A stretch of 20,192 bases of DNA from a virus. The notes under the pieces are model-generated. The model ran no database searches. It was not told where the DNA came from and was given only the letters and a program-made list of their open reading frames with translations. The translations under genes and the position numbers were made by a program. The stretch spans positions 1 to 20,192 of the IMG/VR virus record IMGVR_UViG_3300025282_002201. One strand, 5' to 3'. Below are positions 6,650 to 13,232 of the stretch, piece after piece (position 1 is the first letter of the stretch; every line of letters starts with the position of its first letter).

Positions 6650-7506
6650 GTTGCGTCTGCGATGATCTCGAAGCTCCAGTTCCCTGCGCTCCTCTCGCCG
6701 TAGGCGTACTCGTCCGTCAGGAACACCGAGTCCCCGCCGCCGCCGATATGAGGCTCACGCCGCGTCTCTGTTCGGAGCGTCATCCCGTTGACCAGTACCC
6801 AGGCCGACTTGCTGAACACGAAGTTCTTGGCGTCGGAGGCGCTGTCAATGCTGATGTTGCCGTCCTCATGGATCGATACGTTCGCGATGGGCAGCGTGAA
6901 GCCGCTCTGGAACACCGTTGCCGTCGCACCATCTGGGATGGCGTAGGTGCCGACACCAGCCACGAGTTCGTCGTACAGGTCCTTGATGCAGAACCCGTGG
7001 ATTACGCTGTTGACCGGCATGGAGCCTGGCTCCGTTGCGTTGCTGGTGATCCGATAGCGTGCCGCTGACACGTCGCCAGCCTGTATCGGCGTACCCGCCC
7101 CACCCATCTGGGTGGAGCCGTCTGCCGCCGTCAGCCCGTCTTCGTCCCGCTTCCTCATCATGGCCTCTCCAGCCAATTTGCCCATCTGGCCGAACGCCTT
7201 TTTGTTCAGGTTCCGCCCCACCTTGTCCGATATGAATGTCTGAATCTGGACAAGCTGCGGGGTGATCGAAATAGCCGAGTCGTCGAACTGCTGCGGGTTG
7301 TCGAGGGTCGTCGTCTCAGTAACAGACTGGGCCGACAGTTTCTCGAACAGGACCTCTCTCCATGCCGTCCCAGACCCAGCTTCGAGGTCTACCCTGTCCA
7401 CCAGTTGTGGGAAAACTGCATCGTACTCGCGTCGTGACCTGGCTGCTGCCGCTACGATATCTAAACTATCGCTGACTGAGCCGGTAGTCGTATTTCCACT
7501 AGCCAT
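6637..7506 (-). CDS. Major capsid protein (HK97-fold type)
   Basis: This 289-residue protein starts at ATG 7506, with AAGGAG seven bases upstream in the 15-base gap after the scaffold-like gene. Residues 20-60 hold a helix and strand pair (SRREYDAVFPQLVDRVD). Residues 55-90 are an extended Thr-rich segment of E-loop character. A long helix follows at about 95-125 (KKAFGQMGKLAGEAMMRKRD), as in the spine helix of HK97-fold coats. The C-terminal half alternates short strands and loops (GFTLPIANVSIHEDGNISID, FVFSKSAWVLVNGM), ending EYAYGERSAGNWSFEII. Length and placement immediately after a scaffold-like gene fit a podovirus or small siphovirus coat. I did not identify a maturation cleavage site. 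Fold assignment is by pattern and context. Confidence 0.8.
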   Translation of the reverse strand: MASGNTTTGSVSDSLDIVAAAARSRREYDAVFPQLVDRVDLEAGSGTAWREVLFEKLSAQSVTETTTLDNPQQFDDSAISITPQLVQIQTFISDKVGRNLNKKAFGQMGKLAGEAMMRKRDEDGLTAADGSTQMGGAGTPIQAGDVSAARYRITSNATEPGSMPVNSVIHGFCIKDLYDELVAGVGTYAIPDGATATVFQSGFTLPIANVSIHEDGNISIDSASDAKNFVFSKSAWVLVNGMTLRTETRREPHIGGGGDSVFLTDEYAYGERSAGNWSFEIIADATAPA

Positions 7507-7521
7507 AACTTTACTCCTTCA

Positions 7522-8313
7522 TTAAAGTGCGCCGAGCGCACGCCCGGCGTCTTGTACTTCTTTACTCCATGACACCTCGCCGCGCCCGTAAGCACTCCAC
7601 CGCTGCTCGGCAGTCATGCCGCCGGCGGTGCCAGATGAGCCTGGGGCCACGTTGAGTGTGCCGTTCCGACGTTGCTGGTTGACCTTGGACTTGCGTTGGT
7701 CGTCAGCTTCCTGCTGGACCTGGAGCCTGTCCAATGCCAACTGGTAGGCCGCATCGGCCCTATAGAACCCGCGCATGGCCTCCTGGACATTGCCTGACGC
7801 CCAGACTTGTCGGGCCTGCTCCCACTGGTTCCTGGCATTGGCAAAGCTCTCGCCGGTGATGTCGGTTTCCATGTCAGCAGCGCGGTCGGCTATCCTGGCG
7901 AGTATGCCCGATGTCTCGCCGACCAGGCCCTGGAGTTCTGTTTCGGTATTGACCGTAGCGACCTCTTGGCGGAACTGATCTGGGTCTGCGTCTGGGTCTG
8001 CCTGCTGCTTCACGAGAAGAGAGACATACTGTTCCAGTGGTTTAATCGCAAGATCAATCTCGCGCCTGATCGCAGACGATGAGCGCTCGCCTTCACGCTT
8101 CGGTTCATACCGCCCGAGCCTGGTCCTCGTCCGTTGATGCGCTAAACGCTCGTTAGCAAGCTCTTCAGAGCGCCGGTCAGCGAGGGACTTGTAGTCAATC
8201 TCGCCGTCATCTTGAAGAGGGGGTGCCTCTATCTGAGACTCGTCGTCAGCCTCTAGAGGGGTATCCTCCACTAAGGTAGCGTCGTCCAATACCTGCGTGT
8301 CTTCGTCTGGCAT
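7522..8313 (-). CDS. Capsid scaffold-like protein
   Basis: This 263-residue protein starts at ATG 8313, with AGGAG five bases upstream, contributed by the end of the leader repeat. The first 40 residues are very acidic (MPDEDTQVLDDATLVEDTPL). A long charged helical middle follows, rich in Arg, Glu and Gln (KSLADRRSEELANERLAHQ). The tail contains a Gly/Ser linker and ends GRGEVSWSKEVQDAGRALGA. An acidic N-terminus, coiled middle and short C-terminal helix form the usual layout of phage scaffolding proteins, which direct coat assembly and leave or are cut before DNA packaging. The gene is directly upstream of the coat gene, the standard position. No protease active site is visible, so I do not call it a protease-scaffold fusion. 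Confidence 0.78.
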   Translation of the reverse strand: MPDEDTQVLDDATLVEDTPLEADDESQIEAPPLQDDGEIDYKSLADRRSEELANERLAHQRTRTRLGRYEPKREGERSSSAIRREIDLAIKPLEQYVSLLVKQQADPDADPDQFRQEVATVNTETELQGLVGETSGILARIADRAADMETDITGESFANARNQWEQARQVWASGNVQEAMRGFYRADAAYQLALDRLQVQQEADDQRKSKVNQQRRNGTLNVAPGSSGTAGGMTAEQRWSAYGRGEVSWSKEVQDAGRALGAL

Positions 8314-8320
8314 CTCTACT

Positions 8321-8397
8321 CCTATCCGGGAGTTCCCATTGTGGGGTTTCCGAATAAGTCCTATCCGGGAGTTCCCGTATGGGGTTTCCGAATAAAT
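8321..8397 (-). repeat. Two tandem 38-39 bp repeats forming the scaffold/capsid leader
   Basis: Copy one covers 8321-8359 and copy two 8360-8397; they differ only at a few positions in the centre and end. On the minus strand each unit runs from TTATTCGGAAACCCC to GGGAACTCCCGGATAGGA. The last bases of the gene-proximal copy supply the scaffold ribosome binding site, and the distal copy carries a second AGGA. Each unit contains CGGGAACTCCCG or TGGGAACTCCCG, a short dyad able to form a tetraloop hairpin. The repeats begin where transcription from the candidate promoter would start. Confidence 0.85.
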
Positions 8398-8405
8398 CTA
8401 GCCTT

Positions 8406-8435
8406 TGTTTAGCATGACCCGTATCTACGTGTCAA
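8406..8435 (-). promoter_or_regulatory. Candidate sigma70-type promoter for the scaffold/capsid genes
   Basis: On the minus strand a perfect TTGACA (8435-8430) is followed after 18 bases by TAAACA (8411-8406). TG-C directly precedes the latter, as in an extended -10 element. The -10 hexamer matches the consensus TATAAT only partly. It sits in the 142-base gap after the giant gene, the only sizeable gap upstream of the capsid genes. The predicted start near 8399 falls at the edge of the tandem repeats. A dedicated capsid promoter is inferred. Confidence 0.5.
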
Positions 8436-8455
8436 GTAATGGCCCCGAATGCCCT

Positions 8456-11400
8456 TTATCCCTGATACCCGTATTTAGTCCTCATGAGGTCAAGGAACCC
8501 CGGTGGGAGGGGCCTTGCGGTCGGCGCCGGGGCCGCAGTGCCTCTCGGTGCAGTGGCGGTGGCTGGAACTGCGGGGCCTCGCAGTGGAGGGGACACGGCC
8601 CGCACCCCTGCGCCACCCAGCCATTGGTCCAGGGCTTGTTTTATCTGTTCGGGCTGGTGCTTTGGGACATTGCCGTACCACCGTCCGAGGAGGGCGTCCA
8701 GGAGGGCCGGGTGTTGGCCTGGGATGCCCTCTGTTCTCAGCCTAGCCTTTGCCCTCTTCGCCTGCCTCATGGCCCGTCTTGCCATGTGCCTCGTATGGCT
8801 ATCCTCGCTATTGAGAAGCTCCTCTCGTATAGCGGCAGTGCCTTTGGCATAGTTTCTTGCTATCGCTCTGTCTGCCGCAGTCGCGAACTTAGAGAGCACC
8901 GCTTCTGTCTCACCAACTTCCCAATAGGCTTCTATCGCTCCAAGCGCCCTGTAGTATTCCTGCTCAAGCTCTGTGCGCTCCCCAAGACCGCTGTTCCTGG
9001 AGATGTGCTCCTGTTCTACCAGGGTTCTCCTAGATAGCCACTGGTCAATCTCGTGCCAAGCGTCTGGGTCTAGTACGCCGCCGTGTTCTTCTTTTGCTTT
9101 ATCTACGCGCTCATAGTATTCATCCATAAGCGGATCAGACCCCTTCGGGAACTCCACGTCACGGCGCTTCTCGTCTATCTTGACGTGGAGTTCCGCCCTT
9201 CTCGTCTTCCGACGATTCTTCCATTCTTTGAGTTTCACCCTCCTGAGGGCCGGCGACTTAAAGGACGGATCGAGATACTGTTGGAAAGTGCGGTCGTCTT
9301 CGGCCTGCTCATCCAAAAACTCCGTCTGGTATATATTTATAGCTTCTCTGTCGCAAGCGCCCATATCCCCCTGCTGGCAGCGGATGACATCCTCTTGCTT
9401 TATCTCTTCCCTGAACCCAGGGTGCTTCTTCCAGAATTCAGATTTCTGTGCTGGGGTGGTGTCCCACCACCCCTCATTGAAGAGTTCTTTCGCCATCTGG
9501 TCCCGCTTGTCATAGACAGTCTCCGTAGAAGTCCTCGCGCCTAACCCACCGAGGAACGTTGAAAACCACGAGTCCCCTTCCATCTTGGCGTCCACCGCAA
9601 AGGGGGATAAGGCGGTGCCAGCGAAAGCAGCGACTTCGGGCAACGTGTCTATGTTGTCAAACGGGAGGATGTCCACCTTCCCCCCCATGAGGGCAGAGAG
9701 CGCCTCCACGCCGCCGCCAGCGAGGTGAAGAGCAGGGGCACCGCGTGAGTGCCACGCATAGATGAGCGGGTTTGCCTTCGGGTCTCGGCGGAGGAACACG
9801 CTTGGGTCTCCTGCTGACATCGCTAGCTTGGAGACGATCTGCAAGATCGACCTGACCTGCCCGCCGACCCCGATCCATTCCCCGTTGATATTGAGGCTAA
9901 GGAACTTCTTCCCTCCTAGAGGGTTCCACGATGTCTGAATCCTATCCCATATTTCTTCCCAGCTCTCGTTGTTAGCCCGTCCGATGGCAATGTTCGCCAA
10001 GGCAAAAAAGCCCCCAATGCCAAAGACGAGGCTCGCCATTGTTTTCGTTGACTCGCGCTGGGCAGCGTTTGCCCCTGGCCGCAGGCCGCGGATGGCATCG
10101 GTCATCAGGGCCATAGTGGAGCGGAAATATCTTGGGGAGAAGGCAAGCCACATCCCCTCGATATGCCGCTGGTTTGCGCCTACCCCAAGCGCCTTGGAAT
10201 CCAAGCCTCCCGTCATGTTTCGGATATACTGCGCCAGTTCACCCTTGCTCCCTTTCCACACTGCACGCGGCCCACCGTACCCCTTCGAGAGGGATTTCCA
10301 AAGCTCTGCCCGTGCCGTTGCAAGCCCCATGTCGTAGGAGGCTTGGAACCGGCCAAAGGACTGCTTCCCGATGCCCCTAAAGGTCTCTCTCATCCCCTTG
10401 CCGAATTGCTTCTCGACCATGTTCCCAAGGAAACTTATCCCCTGCCCTTCCCGAATGGCAGTGAACAGCTCCACGTCACCGACGGGAATGCCGTGGCGCA
10501 CCATATCCTGGAATACCTCCAGGTTATCCGAGAAGTACCGCGCCTGCACCGTGGGATCGAAAAACGCCTGATAGTGCTTGGCTGTCATCTTCGACCACAA
10601 GAGAGGGCGCGTCACTAGGAGCGGAAGACCCTGAAGGAACGGCATGGCAAAGTCCATAGTTGCTTGAAGGAACCGTGTATGGTTGACGACTTGCCCCAGC
10701 CCTCGGCTTATGGGTCCGCCTTCGATGCTGGCAACGCCAATACCCTCTGGGCCAATGCCCAGGGTCTCTTTCATGCGCTTGAGGTCTTCTTCCTTGAGAA
10801 ACCAATCTCTCCACTTTCGAATGGGGACATTCTCTGTTTGGTTGAATTCACTCCCAGGGAGGTATTTCACCTTCCTGCGCTGACGGTCAAGGTTCAGCTG
10901 TCTCCTCTTCAACTCCTCCGTCGCCTTGGCGATAGCGTCTGCATCGCCGGCTTCCACGGCGTCAGCCAGTGCCTTCTCTGCCTTAAAGTACCTTGTCTTG
11001 GTTAACTCGGGAACGTATTTATCAATCAGGGCTGGAGAAATACTATGCTTGCCTATCATCTCGTCGAACTGTTTCTCTATAATTTCTTGATAAGCGTCTA
11101 GGATGTGGAATTTAAGGGTCTCCATCGGGTCTTTGCTGTACTCGATTCCGTGTGCCATCCCCTGGGATACGGAATTGTACTGCCGGTCCAGGCTCGGGTT
11201 GGCCTTTGCCGCGTACCCCCGCCCATGCTCAGACATACTTCTGTGGGGGATATAGTATTTGTTCTTCAACCCCTTGGCCGACCCGGCACGGGGGGTGAGT
11301 CCGTTCCTCAGCCTCATCTCCTCAACCTGCTTAAGGACTTGCAGGTAGTCGTCCCGCAAGGCACGCTCGACATCACTGAGCACCGCATTCGGGTGTTCAA

Positions 11401-13222
11401 GCACACTCTGCCACGGGATAGACCTCTCTGCCCCTTCCTTAGCCTGCGTCGTTCCTATCCAGATGCCCTCTTTATTGACGGGGAACGGAGCCTCGCCTGG
11501 GCGCAGCGCCCGCTTAATCCCTCCAACGACCCCCGTGCGAATGCGCTCCAGGTGCCTGGCCCGAAACAGCGCCAAAGCGATATCGGCAAAGTCGACAGCT
11601 TTCTGCTGTTGCAGGCTGCGCGCAAGAAAGAGCTTCCTCAATCTGCCCCAGCCGACAATTGGGACCATTCCCCGTTTGACAATTTGCTCGACTACATTCT
11701 CGGATATGCGCTCAACCTTCCCACCAGGCCCAGTCCCCTCAAGTATGGGCCTAGCCTGTTTCGTCTCAAGCGCTGCCAGCTCATCCGTAACGGTACGAAG
11801 GTCTACTATCACGTCAGGTATCCCAAGCGCTCGCCTTGCCTCAGCCCCCTTCCCTGCTTTGGCAACCCCCTCCTTCATCCCATTAACATACGCCTTGAGT
11901 GCCTGGATGGACTTCTCTAGTTTTTGCTGTTCTGGGCCAAGCGGCAGTGGCCTTGCCCCTCGATGCACAACTGGCAAGGAGAGGAGTTGGCCTCGGTGTC
12001 GGTTAATCTGGCCCTGGAAGTCAGCGATAATCCTCTCTGCGTTGGGAATATCCAACGGGGTCCCCTTGGGCATCAGGCGGGCCATGTCCTCTGGGTGAGC
12101 CTGGGTGAGCATGGACTGCACAAACTTTCGGGTGATACCGCCAGTAGCCCCCTTGACCCAGGCAGTCCTCCCCAGCGTCCCAAAGGCTACCAGCGCTGGC
12201 TTCGTGGCGAGGCCAGGAAAACCGAAGATCGGGAGTATGTTCTCGGGAGCCAGGATTAGCTCCATTGCCCCTTGAACCCCCCAGGGTAGTTCCACCTCTC
12301 TAGACGCCCAGGTGGTCGACTGCAATACACCGTAGCCCTGGGCCATATACTGGTCTGCGATCCGCTCCATCTCGTGATCGCGAGGATCAACCTTCTGCAC
12401 CGCATAGACTAAGGCTGCGGTGGCCGGGACGGTGAGCGTCTGCTTTATTTCCTCTTGCTTTTCCAGGGCGGCTGTTGCCACCCCCTTGGCCGTTTCTATG
12501 CCGCGCAGCACGCCCACTTCTGCGAATTCCTTGGCCTGAACGTACTGCCTGAGCCGGTCCCGTTTTCCCTCTAGCTCTCTTGTATCCTCGCCAGCAGCCA
12601 GCGCTGTGACGATTTGCAACTCTATCGCCCTGCCGGTGGCCTCAAGCGTGCCGCCTTGATTTATCATCCAAGGTTCGTAGAGGTCTTCAGCAGTTTTCTC
12701 TTGCTTTTCCTTAAATTCTCGCTTCTTTTCTAACCCCTTTTCCGCAGCCTGGACGGCTTGTTGCAATGCCTGCACCCCCAGTGGGGTGTGATAGATCGGC
12801 TCGGCCCACTCCGCCCCTGGCCTCTCCAGTACCTCTTGTGCCTCTTCGTAGGCAGCAGTCGCCTCTTCCGGGGTCATTTTCTTGCCGCGGGCACCTACCC
12901 CCCACTGCATAGGGCCTCGCGTGACTTGCGCTACGGCAAAGGGGTCTGGCAAAGCAGCCCGCTCCCGAGCGACAGCAGCCCGCTCCTGGGAGGCAGCGAG
13001 TAGTTCCTCTTCTTCCTGGTACGCCTGCCTCCAATCGTCAGCGCCGGGTGCCGGCTGGGTCGGGGCTGGGCTGACCGCTGGCGTCGTGGGCAACTCATCC
13101 GCAAGTTTCTCTTTGCGGAACTTATCTTGCGCCCACTGAATGAACTCCTTTTCACGCTTGCTCTTTTCCGCGTCTATCGCTGAGTGCGGGACGAAAGAGG
13201 GAACATTATTATGTTTTTGCAT
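8456..13222 (-). CDS. Giant virion protein, putative ejection/internal protein (1588 residues)
   Basis: I choose ATG 13222 because AGGA lies eight bases upstream; the frame extends to a TTG at 13255 with no comparable site. The first 270 residues are helical and charged, with coiled-coil stretches (EKGLEKKREFKEKQEKTAED). Hydrophobic segments appear at about 322-350 (NILPIFGFPGLATKPALVAF), 854-875 (FAMPFLQGLPLLV) and 1059-1082 (LVFGIGGFFALANIAIG). FSPRYF near 1027 followed by a hydrophobic segment and VGGQVRSILQIV resembles patterns in large phage polyvalent or internal proteins. The last 50 residues are Pro/Ala-rich. Huge helical proteins with membrane-like segments encoded near the portal often travel in the capsid and are ejected with DNA in podoviruses. 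No enzyme motif is recognised. Function is inference; the gene is certain. Confidence 0.85.
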   Translation of the reverse strand: MQKHNNVPSFVPHSAIDAEKSKREKEFIQWAQDKFRKEKLADELPTTPAVSPAPTQPAPGADDWRQAYQEEEELLAASQERAAVARERAALPDPFAVAQVTRGPMQWGVGARGKKMTPEEATAAYEEAQEVLERPGAEWAEPIYHTPLGVQALQQAVQAAEKGLEKKREFKEKQEKTAEDLYEPWMINQGGTLEATGRAIELQIVTALAAGEDTRELEGKRDRLRQYVQAKEFAEVGVLRGIETAKGVATAALEKQEEIKQTLTVPATAALVYAVQKVDPRDHEMERIADQYMAQGYGVLQSTTWASREVELPWGVQGAMELILAPENILPIFGFPGLATKPALVAFGTLGRTAWVKGATGGITRKFVQSMLTQAHPEDMARLMPKGTPLDIPNAERIIADFQGQINRHRGQLLSLPVVHRGARPLPLGPEQQKLEKSIQALKAYVNGMKEGVAKAGKGAEARRALGIPDVIVDLRTVTDELAALETKQARPILEGTGPGGKVERISENVVEQIVKRGMVPIVGWGRLRKLFLARSLQQQKAVDFADIALALFRARHLERIRTGVVGGIKRALRPGEAPFPVNKEGIWIGTTQAKEGAERSIPWQSVLEHPNAVLSDVERALRDDYLQVLKQVEEMRLRNGLTPRAGSAKGLKNKYYIPHRSMSEHGRGYAAKANPSLDRQYNSVSQGMAHGIEYSKDPMETLKFHILDAYQEIIEKQFDEMIGKHSISPALIDKYVPELTKTRYFKAEKALADAVEAGDADAIAKATEELKRRQLNLDRQRRKVKYLPGSEFNQTENVPIRKWRDWFLKEEDLKRMKETLGIGPEGIGVASIEGGPISRGLGQVVNHTRFLQATMDFAMPFLQGLPLLVTRPLLWSKMTAKHYQAFFDPTVQARYFSDNLEVFQDMVRHGIPVGDVELFTAIREGQGISFLGNMVEKQFGKGMRETFRGIGKQSFGRFQASYDMGLATARAELWKSLSKGYGGPRAVWKGSKGELAQYIRNMTGGLDSKALGVGANQRHIEGMWLAFSPRYFRSTMALMTDAIRGLRPGANAAQRESTKTMASLVFGIGGFFALANIAIGRANNESWEEIWDRIQTSWNPLGGKKFLSLNINGEWIGVGGQVRSILQIVSKLAMSAGDPSVFLRRDPKANPLIYAWHSRGAPALHLAGGGVEALSALMGGKVDILPFDNIDTLPEVAAFAGTALSPFAVDAKMEGDSWFSTFLGGLGARTSTETVYDKRDQMAKELFNEGWWDTTPAQKSEFWKKHPGFREEIKQEDVIRCQQGDMGACDREAINIYQTEFLDEQAEDDRTFQQYLDPSFKSPALRRVKLKEWKNRRKTRRAELHVKIDEKRRDVEFPKGSDPLMDEYYERVDKAKEEHGGVLDPDAWHEIDQWLSRRTLVEQEHISRNSGLGERTELEQEYYRALGAIEAYWEVGETEAVLSKFATAADRAIARNYAKGTAAIREELLNSEDSHTRHMARRAMRQAKRAKARLRTEGIPGQHPALLDALLGRWYGNVPKHQPEQIKQALDQWLGGAGVRAVSPPLRGPAVPATATAPRGTAAPAPTARPLPPGFLDLMRTKYGYQG

Positions 13223-13232
13223 AAGGCCAGTC

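Noticed and set aside
7522-8313. Scaffold-protease fusion
   Set aside because: I find no Ser-His or other protease active-site pattern; the sequence is acidic and coiled as in simple scaffolds.
8321-8397. GGGAGTTCCC and GGGGTTTCC inside the leader repeats resemble eukaryotic NF-kappaB sites
   Set aside because: The context is a bacteriophage with bacterial ribosome binding sites, so the resemblance is chance.
8321-8397. Tandem repeats considered as a CRISPR array
   Set aside because: Only two units exist, they are directly adjacent without spacers, and no cas gene is present.
11105-11920. Plus-strand frame of about 271 codons opposite the giant gene
   Set aside because: Same explanation: it mirrors codons of the 1588-residue protein, its translation is Pro/Arg/Leu-rich, and all neighbouring genes are on the other strand.
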